A stretch of DNA of 64,000 nucleotides from Linnemannia schmuckeri (GCA_029449235.1 JANATG010000003.1:1736001-1800000); one strand, 5' to 3'; numbered from the stretch's first letter, positions 12,001 to 24,062 are shown. A program made the numbers and translations. Notes: a model not told the origin generated them from the sequence alone.

Positions 12001-13354
12001 GCTTCAGCAGATCGATGTAAGTATCCCTTTGTCTTTGTTAAGGCTCTACAACAATCACCTCAAGGCTCTCTCACTCAGCCCATGATTTTCTCCCTCTCAC
12101 GTACTAGTTTCAATTTGCACTGCCATCTTCACTCCGCAGCTATTTCTACGCGGACTCTGACACATCTGGATCCATGGTTGCCCCTGCCACGCGTGAATCA
12201 CTTTTTGATCTGTTTTGCTACCTGACCCAGTGTGTCCAAGCACGCTCTATTGTCGGTCAAACAGAGCACTATCTCCGTGGCCGAGGCACCACTAGCTGCA
12301 CAATGGGTGCGTTGTACTGGCAGCTCAATGACATCTGGCCCGCACCAACATGTAAGAATCGACTGCTTGTTGATTGAAACGACTAAACCTCTGCTTATGG
12401 TTTCCTCTTCAAACGATACCTAACGCGTTTCCTATTCTTCTCCGTGTTTATTCCTCAGGGTCAAGCATTGAGCACGGAGGTAACAGCAACTTGCTTGAAT
12501 GTCAAAATCTACAACTGAGGAGTAACGACATGTACAGCGTTTTCATTCTGCTTTGTTTGCCTTTGCTTGTTCTAGGAACGTGGAAGCCACTCCATTATTT
12601 TATCAAGCGTGCCTTTGCGGACGTGCTTGTGTCAGGCTATCAACCCCAAGGAGAGTTGTCCTTCCATATTCATATCGCAAACGACAAGGCTGCCGCTATT
12701 AAAGGTAACCAGATCAACTTATGATGAGTTTTGTCATTGGGTTGTGCTTGAGCTTACACAATGCTTGTTGTAACTATAGGTCACTTGCGTGTCAAGACTG
12801 TCGATATGCGCTCAGGTCGGATGCTCCTTGCATCAGTCGTTCCCATTTCAGTAAAGGCTCATGATAGCAAGTTCATCGCAGAATTCGACGCTTCTTATCT
12901 GCTTGGAGGCACATCGACCTCGACCTTCTGTTTGGTCCTTGCGACTGTTGTGATCAATGAGTCAGACGGCATGGAGCAAGTCTTTGAGATGCTCCCTCAG
13001 ACGTTCCCTACTCGCGATGCTTTTCCTATCGAGTCCTGTTTGTCAAACCCCAAGATTTCTACCAAGATTGAACGCGTCGAAGAGCACCCCAAGGGCGGTC
13101 ATGGATATGACATTTATCTGAGTGTCTCCTCTGAAGCGGTTGCTGGGTTGGTCTGGCTGGAGTGGAAGCAAGATGAGATTGTGGGTCATTTTGACGACAA
13201 TGCGTTTTGGCTTCTCCTTGAACAACCCAAGAGCATTATCTTCCACGGCACAGGAGAGCGACCAGATCCGATCTTGGACAGTGACCTGCAGATCAAATCG
13301 CTCTTTGATGTGGTTCGTTTGCCCACCCGCGGAAATGAAATAAATTCTGGATAG
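9085..13354 (+). CDS. Beta-mannosidase, glycoside hydrolase family 2
   Basis: Spliced plus-strand gene with more than ten exons, from ATG 9085 (MLTHQRQTVTETYSLDLNG) to TAG at 13352-13354. The first exons form the GH2 sugar-binding domain (LNGQWRLSN; DNAWTLERTFDLDQNFTY; FSWDWGPAFAPCG). The catalytic barrel follows with NMNMIRIWGGGRYEVD, then DELGIMVWQEFMFACALYP, then HHPSIILWSGNNENQE, whose Glu fits the acid/base residue. The motif FVSEYGAQSMPSF near 11875 carries the expected nucleophile Glu. Family members release terminal beta-1,4-linked mannose from mannan and N-glycan fragments. No signal peptide is visible at this start, so an intracellular or vacuolar enzyme is likelier than a secreted one, unless an upstream exon was missed. 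Introns keep phase where I checked them, and no premature stop was seen. Confidence 0.9.
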
Positions 13355-13539
13355 CGTCACGTGCAGTTAGTGACGTAGACATCATCATTTGGACGACTCG
13401 ATCTCTTTTTCCCCATCTCTCTCGTCAACTCACACCACCTAACATACTCACCCCACACTCTCACTCTCACGCAACACACGAAGCAGAGTCTCTTTCTTTT
13501 TGTCCATCGACTCTCCTCGCAACAACAACAGCAACTTTA

Positions 13540-16103
13540 ATGTCTGATAACGACCATACCACCGCAGCCAGCAGCCAGCCTGCTCCTGCAGCCGCAGCCG
13601 TAACCACAGCACCAGCACCTACTACCACAGCAGCAGCAGCACCCGTTGCAAAGGCACCCGCTACCGGATCTACAACGTCAACTACCTCTGCGTCATCTTC
13701 TCTCCCAGCCAAGCCTACCCCTGCCTCAAAGGCACCCAGGATCCCCACAAGCGAATACGACTACTTCATCGTCGTCGACTTTGAGGCCACCTGCGACGAC
13801 GGCAAGCCTGCCGCTGAACTCCTTGTTACTAGTGTAAGTGGATTACAACGTCTTTTTTTGCTACCATGCTATGAACAAGACCTATTAAAGATAAAAGGCC
13901 ACAACAAATTAACCAACATGTGCTCGATGGAAATATTTCCTTATAGGCAACTGCCGAGATTATCGAGTTTTCCTGGGTTTGCGCCGCAAAGTCCACCCTG
14001 GCCAATGTCAAGGAGGAACAGGTTTATGTCAAGCCCGTCAAGACTCCTATCACCCCCTTCTGCGAGAACCTCACCAAGATCACCCCTGCCATGGTCGAGA
14101 ATGGCAAGACCCTTCAGCAGGCTATCGACTCGTTGGACGCATTTGTCACATCAGAGATTCTGGACAAGGGCAAGACCTTTTGCTTTGTCACTCACGGCGC
14201 CTGGGACCTTCGCATCCAGTTGCCCAGGGAGGCCAAGGAGAAGGGCATTACTCTTCCCCTTTACCTCAAGGAGCCCATTGTTTTTGACCTTAAGGAGGAG
14301 GCCACTAAGTGGATTGCCCATCACCCCGAGGTCGTCCTCAAGTCCTTCTCGCTGGAAAAGATGTGCGAAGCCTTTGCTGTCACTCAGGTCGGACAACTCC
14401 ACTCTGGTATTGACGATGTCAAGACTATCATCAGCATCATGATGTACCTGGTCGCCTTTGCCCATCCCGATGTCTTTACCCAGGCGACCGATCCCGCTCA
14501 GGTCCTCAAGATGTTCAAGGACAGCGGATCCAAGATTGTTCGCATCTCTTCCATGTCCTTCGATATCACCCAGTCGGAGGTGGAAACCTTCTTTACCTCC
14601 AACAAGCTGACGCCCAAGGAGGTCGTCATTCAGACCACTGCCTCCAATAAGCCCACTGGGAGCGGATTCGTCGTGTTTGAGTCGCATGTTGATGCCCTGG
14701 CTGCTCTCGAGTTGAACGGTGCTCCTCTCGGAACTCGTGTCATCGAGATCACTCCTTCCAGCAAGGCTGTCATGGACACTCACAATAAGGGAAAAACTTC
14801 TTCCTCTTCCAACCAGGTACTGCATCTTTTCATGTGTATTCTGTTGTTGAACTGACACATATTCATCTATCTACGATGACTAATCATTCCATACTATCTA
14901 CTCATTCACTCTCAATAGACCTCGAAACCCTCCTACACTAGCTCTTCGAGACCCGGTGACTGGACCTGTAACATGTGCCAGTTTGTCAACTTTTCCTCGA
15001 GAATGGCATGTCTCAAGTGCAACTCTCCCTCACCCGAAGGAGTTATCCCTTCCCAGCCCGCCAACTTTACATCTGGAGACTGGATGTGCCCCAACGCTCA
15101 GTGTGGTTTCCACAACTACGCTTCTCGCACACACTGCCTTCGCTGCCGCACTCCCATGCCTGGCACCTCAGGAAACGGAAGTGGCTACAACAATGGAGGT
15201 CCTGTAGCCTCACCTCATCATCACTCGCACCACTCACACCATCACCACCCATACGCTTCTGGCGGTGGTGGCGGCGGTCACTCGATCACTTTCCGTCCTG
15301 GCGACTGGAACTGCCCCAGCTGTAACTTCCAGAACTTTGCTTCCAGAACGCAGTGCATGAAGTGCGGAACCGGCGCGCCTTCGTCTGGCGGAGGAAGTGG
15401 AGGCAGTGGGGGCGGATACCGTGGCTCGAACTCTAGCTACAACAGCTACGACAACAACAACAGCAGTAACAACAGCTATGGTGGCGGATACCAGAGCGGC
15501 GGATACCAGGGTGGCCGTGGTGGAAACTCCTATGGAAACAGTGGATCTCAGTCATACGGAAGCCAGGGGGGTTCTGGCTCTTATGGCGGCAGCGGTAACG
15601 GCGGCAGCTCTGGAGGCCAAAGCAACTTCCGTCCTGGTGACTGGAGCTGCCCCTCGTGCAACTCTCACAACTTTGCGTCTCGCTTCCAGTGCATGCGTTG
15701 CGGACTGGCCAAGCCCGTTCGCGATTCGTCGCCCGCACCTTCTTCTTACCCTACTCAGCAGTCGATGATGAAGGCCGGCGACTGGATGTGCCCAAACACT
15801 CAGTGTGGTTACCACAACTTTGCCAAGCGCACCACCTGTGCACGCTGTGGCACCAACTCCCCTAACCAGTCTAGCGTTCAGGGATCGGGAGGAAGCAACA
15901 TGAGCTACTACGGCACCCAGCAGCAGTCGTCTTCTCAGCAGTCAGGTCCCACCCCAGGATATTCTCCCATGAGCCCGGCCTATGGCTCTTCGGCACCCAC
16001 GTATGGAAGCTACGGCGGCCCCACCTATGGAACTCAGCAGTCTCAGCAAGGATATGGATCGTACGGGACCCAGCAGTATGGACAGCCCCCTAACCGCTAC
16101 TAA
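13540..16103 (+). CDS. Eri1/3'hExo-like DEDDh exonuclease with RRM and five RanBP2 zinc fingers
   Basis: Three exons (13540-13833, 13947-14816, 14919-16103) sum to 2349 bp, giving 782 aa. After an Ala/Thr/Pro-rich leader of about 65 residues comes a DEDDh exonuclease domain. ExoI is VVDFEATCDDG with Asp and Glu, ExoII is THGAWDLRIQL with Asp, and ExoIII is LHSGIDDVK with the His and the final Asp. This is the order found in Eri1/3'hExo-type 3'-5' RNA exonucleases. An RRM-like domain follows (IVRISSMSFDITQSEVETFF; GSGFVVFESHVDALAALEL). Five RanBP2-type zinc fingers come next, each opening with GDW and carrying the pattern C-x2/4-C-x10-C-x2-C, separated by Gly/Ser/Asn/Tyr-rich linkers and a His-rich stretch. 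RNA trimming or small-RNA turnover is inferred from the family. The domain order is unusual and is discussed in the findings. Confidence 0.88.
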
Positions 16104-17428
16104 TCGAGAGGGGGGGGGGGGTTCTGTGTCCACTCTTGGATGGTCGGTTGATGGTTGATGGTTTGGTGGAAATACTCGTATGGCCACTAAAAAGAACAGA
16201 GCGATAGGGGGAAAAAAAAGTTGAATGTGACAGCGGTGCAATAAGAACAACAAAAAAAATAGTGGAGTGGGCATTCGAGCAAGGGCGAGTCAAGGGCTGA
16301 TCAGAGGGAGGTATCTCTGGTGGATATGGATTGGAGGGTGGATCAGCATAGGAAGACATCAAGTGAAGTTTGAAGGGGGAGAATCTGAGAGTGTTCTGTG
16401 TACCGGAGCGGGAGCGAGAGCTGAGCGTCAAAGAGTCTTTGTTTTCGACATTTTCCCCCCAGTACAGAGTGATGAGCAAAGTGCGGAGGGATATGTGTCT
16501 TTTTCGAGAGCGAGCAAGATATTTCTGAGGGGCACCCCAGAGCATTTGGCTGGCTGTTTTTTTTACTTTTATGTTTTTCTTTTTATTTTTCTTTCACGAA
16601 CAATGGTCGACTTTGTATTTTACTTTTTCCTTTCTTTTGGTGAATGAAGTTTTCTGTGTTCCCTTGGATTCATGTCATTGAAAAGTGTGTGTAAAATGGA
16701 TTTATTGTGTTTGTAAATGTGAAAAATCTGAAAGGAGGGTGTCTCGAGGAGTTTGGGATAACTAGACGGCGCAAGATACCTTTGTGATGATACCTATTCC
16801 CTTTGTCAATGCCCCCTGTCAGTCTCGGCAACCATTAGTCTTGGCTCAGGGAGATAGATCATAGAGGAACACCTATTTTTACCACAGCTTTGTCGCGTTG
16901 TGTCGCGAGAATAAGAATAAATTGTTCAATGTTATACCTTGTCAAGCGTGTTGTCGCTTGGGACCGCTTTATTTAATGTTGCCAAGATCGTGCGTCAAGA
17001 GAGGAGGGGCTGAGAAAGAAATTTTTATGCTTTTAAATCTAGAGCGTCAAAACCAAGTGAGAAGGGTCTTGGCTTTTTTTTTTTCACACCACATAAGTGA
17101 CGCAAAGATGCAAGGGAAAAAATAAACATTTTTGGATCTTGGCTGATATCACGGACGCGTTGTCGTCGATCGGGCGTCGTTCTCGGTAACAATGGCTATG
17201 ACGGTGCACGGAAGAAAGGGATCTTCGGCCCGGTGGCGTCTATTTAACGCAGCGAAAAAGCGACATCCCCTCTTCTTCTATTCTTCATCACCAAACTCAA
17301 CAAACCAAACACAAAAAATCAACGCAACAAAACGCTGCACAGCTCACTCTCAGCCTACAAACAAATACAACCAACAAACGCAATCACCGCCAAACATATT
17401 AACACAACCAACGAAAACATATACAGAA
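16104..17428. other. Intergenic: 3' region of the exonuclease and 5' region of the Rossmann-fold gene
   Basis: I see no supported exon. A G-run of about 10 lies just after the exonuclease stop (near 16110). The remaining open frames have no recognisable motif and T-rich or low-complexity translations. The stretch at 17192-17428 stays in frame with the next gene, but it translates to Thr/Asn/Gln/Lys-rich sequence typical of an A/C-rich fungal leader. Confidence 0.45.
17241..17247 (+). promoter_or_regulatory. TATA-like element upstream of the Rossmann-fold gene
   Basis: TATTTAA lies about 185 bp before ATG 17429 and is followed by an A/C-rich leader. Position and composition fit a fungal core promoter. 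The assignment rests on the motif alone. Confidence 0.3.
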
Positions 17429-18223
17429 ATGACCACCTCAACCACCAACTACATTGCATTCTTTGGCGCCACAGGCGGATGCACAAACGCCTGCCTAGTC
17501 CACACTCTCAACGCTGGCTTTCACGCCACTGCCCTCGCTCGCACACCCTCCAAGCTGACCGACATGCTCCTCGCCCAGGGACTCGACCAATCGACCATCG
17601 ACACCCAGTTGACGATTGTCAAAGGCGACATTTCTGATATCCCCGCCATCAAGTCTGTCCTCACCAGAAACACCGCCCAACTCGCCTCACAAACCATCTC
17701 GGGTATCGGCGGTACCCCTCAGATGCAGATGTCCCTCCGCCGCCCCGTAACGATCGACAATCCAGAGATCTGTGCCACGGCGACAAAGAATATCACCCTA
17801 GCTCTCCAGGAGATCTACAAAGCGAACCCTACAACTGCTCAACAAAAGCCCTCGATCACGGTCATTTCGACCACAGGTGTCTCGAACATCAAGGAGGATG
17901 TACCCTTTGGGTTCCAGACCCTGTACCACGTCGTCCTGGCTGACCCACACAAGGATAAGAAGGAGATGGAGCGCCTTGTCACAGAGAACACCGGGATTGT
18001 GTTTAGTGGGGCTGTGATTATTCGCCCTAGTCTGTTGATGGGAGATCAGTCGGTGAAGGGTGGACAAGGCTGGGAGAAGTTGAGAGTTGGGCGGGAGGAG
18101 GAGCCTGCTGTGGGATACACTGTCCATAGGGCGGATGTTGGAGAGTGGATCTTTGAGAAGGTTGTGAAGGCTGGGGATGGTGGTGAGAGTTTCTTTGGAC
18201 AGAAGGTTACTCTTACGAACTAG
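17429..18223 (+). CDS. NAD(P)-binding Rossmann-fold protein (NmrA/atypical SDR-like), 264 aa
   Basis: A single-exon gene. I choose ATG 17429 (MTTSTTNYIAFFGATGGCTN) because the fold starts directly after it; the frame is open for 79 more codons upstream, but those look like leader. The dinucleotide-binding loop is FGATGGCTNACL at the N-terminus. It is followed by an Arg on the second strand (ALARTPSKL), which often indicates NADP(H) preference. IVKGDISDI, VISTTGVSN and VIIRPSLLMGD follow, matching NAD(P)H-binding or NmrA-like proteins. The YxxxK pair of classical SDRs is not evident, so the protein may be a dehydrogenase-like enzyme or a redox-sensing regulator. The substrate is unknown. An AATAAA-like signal follows near 18292. 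Confidence 0.8.
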   Translation: MTTSTTNYIAFFGATGGCTNACLVHTLNAGFHATALARTPSKLTDMLLAQGLDQSTIDTQLTIVKGDISDIPAIKSVLTRNTAQLASQTISGIGGTPQMQMSLRRPVTIDNPEICATATKNITLALQEIYKANPTTAQQKPSITVISTTGVSNIKEDVPFGFQTLYHVVLADPHKDKKEMERLVTENTGIVFSGAVIIRPSLLMGDQSVKGGQGWEKLRVGREEEPAVGYTVHRADVGEWIFEKVVKAGDGGESFFGQKVTLTN

Positions 18224-18620
18224 ACTGCCACTCGCTGCCATCCATGTCTATTTTTTGTCCTTGTTTGCTTCAATACTTGTAACACTAGAAAAATAAACGA
18301 TTCTCTGCCATATCCTTAAAACAGCAGCGACTTTCATGTCTCTGATAAGTCGCATAGTCGAGAGTTAGAGCTGGCGCCTGCCTGACCAAAAGAAAGAAAC
18401 AGAGAGCGCGTCGTTACTCCGACGATGTGAAATATTTCCGGTGACGTTTTTTTCCAGGTTGGAGATCAGCGTCCCTGGATTTTAAATTTCCTTCTGTTGG
18501 CTTCTCCTCGCTGCTCGCTGGGTCACAACGCGCGCTGCTCAATTTCAAGGAGATAAAATAGGAGACCGCCATCACTCTTTTCCTTTTTCTTCTTCAACCA
18601 CTTCCACACTTCCACACATC
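18224..18620. promoter_or_regulatory. Intergenic: 3' end of the Rossmann-fold gene and CCT2 promoter
   Basis: The left part holds a polyadenylation-like AAAAATAAAC near 18289. The right part is the CCT2 upstream region, with GATAAAATAGG near 18552 and a CT-rich leader immediately before the start codon. No exon is supported. Confidence 0.35.
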
Positions 18621-21114
18621 ATGGTACGACCCAGTTTAACACCCAAGGAGGGCAAAGTCAGACGACGACAACTCAAAAGAATATTCCCTCTTCAGGATGA
18701 ACTTTACCCCTTGCAACAACTACGCATGCCTACTACAGCAGCAACGGCATGCGAGAAAAAAATAAGATCACCTCACCTTTCGCTGATCAGCTCAATACTT
18801 CACGCCTCGACCTTGTCAGCTCACCCATGGATGAAATGCCAGCCGCCACCCTTCAGCCTTATCCCTTCATCACTGACATCTCTCTCCTTCCTCTCATCAA
18901 CCATCGTAGTCTTTGGCCCCCGTTCAGATTTTCCAAGACAATGCGACCGAAGAGCGTGCTGAAAACGCTCGCTTGGTAAGTTTCTTTTTCCTTTTGACCT
19001 TTATTCTGTAACTGTTGCTTTGATCCACGTAATCCCTTTTAGTCCAACTGCGCTTACAATATACTTCTATTGACATGCTTCTACTATTTTAGTCGTCGTT
19101 CATCGGTGCTATCGCTGTCGGCGATCTCGTCAAGAGTACCCTTGGACCCAAGGGCATGGTATGTCTTTGTTCATGACGATTTGATGCCTTGGAGTTGATT
19201 GCAAACGATACAGCATCCAACAACAACTACCGCACATGACAACAAAGCAACTCAGTGCAAGAGATCCAAAGTGCTCATAAACCGTCTCTCTCCTTTCTCT
19301 CTTCCATCTTACAAACTTACAGGATAAGATCCTTCAGTCAGCATCAACAGGCGAGGTCATGGTCACCAACGACGGCGCCACCATTTTGAAGTCTATCGCT
19401 CTCGACAACGCCGCCGCCAAGGTCCTTGTCAACATTTCCAAAGTTCAGGACGACGAAGTCGGAGACGGCACCACCTCGGTCTGTGTTCTCGCCGCCGAGT
19501 TGCTGAGAGAGGCCGAGAAGCTGGTCAACCAAAAGATTCACCCCCAGACGATCATCGAGGGATTCCGGATTGCCAGCGCTGCCGCCTACAAGGCCCTTGA
19601 GGAGTCTGCTGTTGACCATAGTCAGGATCCCGAGGTCTTCCGCGCCGATCTAATTAACATTGCAAAGACGACCTTGAGTTCCAAGGTTTTGTCACAGGAT
19701 AAGGAGTACTTTTCAAAGCTGGCTGTTGATGCCGTGTTGAGATTGAAGGGAAGCACCAACCTTGAGAACATTCAGATCATCAAGAAGGTCGGAGGGCGTC
19801 TTGCGGACTCTTACTTGGACGAGGGATTCATTTTGGACAAGAAGATTGGTGTCAACCAGCCCAAGCGCATTGAGAATGCCACCATCATGGTCGCCAACAC
19901 CCGTATGTTCTTTATCGTTATTGTCGTCTGGTTGTACTACTATCGCTTGGCGTGATGATGTTTTACTAACGTCCAACTTGTTTACTTTTTGAAATAATTT
20001 AGCTATGGACACTGACAAGATCAAGATCTTTGGAGCTCGCATTCGTGTCGAAGGCACTGGAAAGCTGGAGGAGTTGGAGCGCGCTGAGCGTGAAAAGATG
20101 AAGGCCAAGGTTGAGAAGATCAAGGAGCACGGCATCACCTGCTTCGTCAACAGACAGTTGATTTACAACTGGCCCGAGCAGCTCTTTGCTGATGCTGGTA
20201 TCATGTCGATCGAGCACGCTGATTTCGATGGTGTTGAGCGTTTGGCCCTTGTCACTGGAGGAGAAATCACTTCGACCTTTGACCACCCCGAGCTTGTCCG
20301 GCTCGGACACTGCGATGTTATCGAGGAGATCATCATTGGCGAGGACCGCGTAAGTTGACGTTGCCAAGGAAGACTCCATGGACGAATTGTCGCCTTTTTT
20401 TGTACCATTTCGACGATGTTCAAGGACACAGGATTAACCCAAATAATGACCTTTTTCTTTATCATAACCTAAAAGTTGATCAAATTCTCGGGAGTTGCTG
20501 CTGGAGAGGCTTGCACGATTGTTCTTCGCGGAGCTACCCACCAGTTGTTGGACGAGTCTGAGCGTTCGCTCCACGATGCCCTCAGCGTTTTGTCCCAGAC
20601 GACCCAGGAGCCCAGGACAGTTCTCGGAGGAGGATGCTCAGAGGTTTTGATGTCGAAGGCTGTCGACGAAGTTGCTGCCAAGACTGCCGGCAAGCAGCAA
20701 GCCGCCATTGAGGCTTTTTCGCGTGCCCTCCGTCAGATGCCTACGATCTTGGCCGATAACGGTGGTTATGATAGTGCTGATCTTGTTGCCAAGTTGAGAG
20801 CTTCGCACTACGAGGGCAACAAGACACATGGTCTGGATATGGAGCACGGCGCTGTGGGCGATATGCGTGAGTTGGGTATCACAGAGTCGTTCAAGTTGAA
20901 GCGGCAGGTGTTATTGTCAGCATCTGAGGCCGCCGAGATGATCTTGAGGGTGGACGACATTATCCGTTGCGCACCAAGGTAAACCCTGGAGTGTTCTTTG
21001 CTTTCTGTTTATATCCATTTTGTTGTTTTAAAGATTGTTCACCTCAAGGACGATTGTAACTAACCGGTTTTTTCTTGTTTGCATCGTGGGATTTGTAGAC
21101 AACGCCAAGGATAA
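18621..21114 (+). CDS. CCT2: T-complex protein 1 subunit beta (CCT2), cytosolic chaperonin
   Basis: Seven exons (18621-18623, 18928-18975, 19093-19158, 19323-19902, 20003-20349, 20476-20978, 21099-21114) sum to 1563 bp, giving 520 aa, close to the usual CCT2 size. The first coding exon is the ATG alone, and the protein continues IFQDNATEERAENARL, the conserved CCT2 N-terminus. ATP-binding chaperonin motifs are present: GDLVKSTLGPKGM, VTNDGATILK and VQDDEVGDGTTSV with the catalytic Asp of GDGTT. NTPMDTDKIKIFGARIRVEG and the C-terminal EMILRVDDIIRCAPR are specific to the beta subunit. The last exon adds only a short tail, QRQG. CCT2 is one of eight ring subunits of TRiC, which folds actin, tubulin and WD40 proteins in the cytosol. 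It is convergent with VAMP7, with 375 bp between the two stops. Confidence 0.95.
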
Positions 21115-21489
21115 ATTTTGGGCGTAAGGGTAAAAAAGCAACAGAGCCAGGATAGACAAACAGACAGACAGACAGCAACTCAACAAGCATGCATCACACC
21201 ACGATACAAACGGCACATGGGATTTCCACATACCCAGTGTCAGTGAGGATCATATTAAAACAAATGCATCATTGGAATTTTGTGAGAAGAGTATTTATGT
21301 ATGTATTGGAAGAAAACAGGATATTTACACAAGCTGGATGAAATGGTGATATAGCAATAGAGAGCAATAGAGAGCAATAGAGAGTAATAGTTCAGAAGGA
21401 TGAGGAGGAAGAGAAAGATCTATGTCGAATCGACAAAAATGGGAAGAAGAGGATGATACCTTTGAGAGGAAGGGGTTGAGGGAGGGGCT
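21115..21489. other. Convergent 3' intergenic region between CCT2 and VAMP7
   Basis: This region holds both 3' UTRs and no exon. It contains a short tandem repeat, AGAGCAATAG three times plus a variant copy, at about 21356-21391. Confidence 0.5.
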
Positions 21490-23572
21490 TTAAGCGCGGC
21501 ATGATGCCCAGGTGGGGAATCCGCAGGCAGCCGAGATGATTAGATAGGTCAACAACTAATACCATCAAGATGGCAAAGAAATGAAGAGGGAAATATTAGC
21601 AAAGAGATGTAGCATGTCGCATGCATTGGACACAGATCAAGATTAATTTTTTGTATGTCGCAAAAAGATGAAAAATGCCAGAAAACTGCGATCCCATCCC
21701 CAGTTGAATGAAGGGGGACGAGGAGGAAGAAAGAGAGAATTGCGATTTGAACTTACGATGATAATCAGGATCAAGATGACCATCAACTTGGCGTTCTTCC
21801 ACCACATCTTTTGCTATTACCATGAAAATACAGACGTTAGAAGAAAAAAAATGAGTGCCAACGCATATGGACTTTTCGTACGTTTGCAAGATCCGAAAGT
21901 ACAATTTTTTGCGGAGAGAGGGGTTAACAAAAAACTGAAAAACTGCGCTTTGGCCCTGTGTGTCGTTGCTGATTCATTTGTCTTTTGATTTTGTTTTTTT
22001 TGTTTACTTGTTTTGGTGCCGTTCGCTGATATTTAGTGTGTTGTGTCCCTTTCGTTAGCTTACCTTGAGTGCAGTGCTCCGCTTCTTGAATGCAAAAGCC
22101 TGCTGGTTCAGGTTATCGGTCTTGTCTACAAGCAGTTCAATGCGTTCTCCACGCTCCAGAACACGCTCTATTAAAAAAAAACAAACAGGGAGAAATGTCG
22201 AAAAATTAACGATAACAAGGGTCAGTCAACGTTCGGACTCAAACTTCAACTGTCCATGTGTCCTGTCATGAGTGCGAAAGGAGGGCGGTAGTCTGATCGT
22301 TGTTAACAGGGAGGCGCGCAAATAAGATGATCCTGTGGGGAGAACCTTGCTTACCGATGTTTTGAACCATAACATCCTTGACCTGCTCGATCTCTCCCTG
22401 AACCTGCTTGATCCTGTCTGCCTCTGGATTAGTCGAGAAATACTCCTACAACAAACGACAAAAACATATGTCCAACATGTAAAGAGGAAAGTAGAGAGTG
22501 TTAGACCCATTATGCTCCGTCCCTTCCATTCCATCTGGATCCATATATTTCCCCTCTCTTTCCCGCGACGGGAACTTAAAAAATAAAAAATTGTGTACAT
22601 ATGTGCATTAATGATTCATACCATCTGCTTGGCAATGGTCTTGGAGAACTCGTTCATGCCGTAAGGTACCATCGAACTCAAAGCACGCTCACGTCCGTAC
22701 TGAGTCAAGAACTTTTCCTTGATATCCTGCAAGAATGCAAAGGGGATCCGACGACCAAAGGAGTCATCGGCCATGCACATGTAAGTCAATCCATCCTCGC
22801 AGATGTAGTGGAACAGATATCTATGGATTTTTGGTGTTTTTGATGGTTCATGCCATGAAATATGTTGGGTTAAGTCCAATGCGGGGGTAGGAGTGATGGC
22901 GATGGAAAAAAAGAAGGAAAAGGCATTAGCAAGAGAAGCATAAACATAACGCAGGGGTGCTACAATGAATGAGAGGCACTGTTGATGTTGCTGAGAGACT
23001 GAGGGAAGGGAGGGTCAGTAAAAAAGAAGGAGGAGGGGGGTAGCATTAAGTAAACCAAATGCAGGGTTGAACAACAAAAACACAAACTAAACGCCCATGG
23101 TCATACACACGGTCATACACACGGTCATGGCCCACGCTCAGCGCCACAAAAGAATAGAGCGATATTTTTGTCGTATTAAGGCATTAAGTGAGGTGTCAAA
23201 ATGACATATGATGTCAATTCTTTCCTGAAAAAATAAAGGAGCAGTGTAAAGAACAGGCAGTTGTTGGTTGGTATTTTACCTGTCGTAGACGTAGGTCAGC
23301 TTGGAGTTGTTGGGAGGGATCTTTTCCAGAATGGCTTCCGTGACTAAGTGGTAAAGTGTCAAGAGTGAGGTTGGTCAGTCAGTGTTCTTTCAGACTTTTG
23401 TTTCAGTGTCTCTCACTCATGGAGCAAGGAGGTGCATGGAGGCGAGGGTGTGTGCCAAGACAGAGAAGAAGGAGAGGAAGGATAGCGTACCGGTGGTGAA
23501 GTTTCCGGATGAGTTTGTGTATTCAGCGAGGATGAGACTTCTCCTTGCGACAAGAGCGTAGATAATGGACAT
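21490..23572 (-). CDS. R-SNARE of the VAMP7 longin family
   Basis: Minus-strand gene from ATG 23572 (MSIIYALVARRSLILAEYTN) to TAA at 21490-21492, about 220 aa in eight exons. It has an N-terminal longin domain (through YGMNEFSKTIAKQM) and a SNARE coiled coil with the zero-layer Arg in VQNIERVLERGERIELLVDK. A basic juxtamembrane segment (KMWWKNAK) leads into a single C-terminal transmembrane helix (LMVILILIII, continued in the last exon 21490-21555 as LLTYLIISAACGF). Intron phases match at every junction. The longest intron is about 460 bp (22821-23279). VAMP7 proteins are tail-anchored v-SNAREs that drive fusion with endosomes, vacuoles or the plasma membrane; in fungi they overlap functionally with Nyv1. 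Sec22 and Ykt6 also have longin domains, but the C-terminal CGFPTW tail favours VAMP7. Confidence 0.92.
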
Positions 23573-24062
23573 GTTGTGTTTTATTTGGATGAATGTAAGC
23601 TGTAAGTTGTGGGTTTGAATGGAGTGATGGTGAGGAGTGTGAAAGAAGAAAAGAAGTATTCTGGTCGGACCATGGACTCCGCACAGGAATAAATGAAAAA
23701 AAAAGGTCGACGTCGTGACTCTCTTTTACACTCAGCAAGTGCCCAAGACTGAAGATGAAATGGAACTGCGCGAAGACGATCAGCGCTTTCTTTTCTTCTT
23801 TTTCCCCCTTCTCTTTCTGTTACCCACACTTCCACGTACACCTACGCCTCCTCTCACTTTCCCACCATTTTCACTCTCATCTTAACTATTTCGCTGTTAA
23901 CTGTACACTTTATTATTATGAAAAAAGAAATGAAAACGCAGTAGTAATACAAAGGAGCACAGGAAGCTAACGGACCACGGAGAAGAACTGGATTAAAAAT
24001 ATAACGGGACAGCAAACCCAGCCCAAACCCTTCTCTGACGGTATCCCCAACAAAGGCTTGTT
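23573..24062. other. Intergenic between VAMP7 and TFIIA gamma
   Basis: Both flanking genes are on the minus strand, so this holds the VAMP7 promoter and the TFIIA-gamma 3' region. The VAMP7 upstream part is purine-rich on the minus strand. Nothing coding is seen. Confidence 0.4.

Noticed and set aside
14151..14858. Minus-strand open frame of 235 codons
   Set aside because: Antisense shadow of the exonuclease/RRM exon. High GC at third positions creates long open complements.
17192..17428. Longer N-terminus for the Rossmann-fold protein using the upstream in-frame ATG
   Set aside because: The added residues are Thr/Asn/Gln/Lys-rich leader-like sequence and the Rossmann fold begins right after the downstream ATG.
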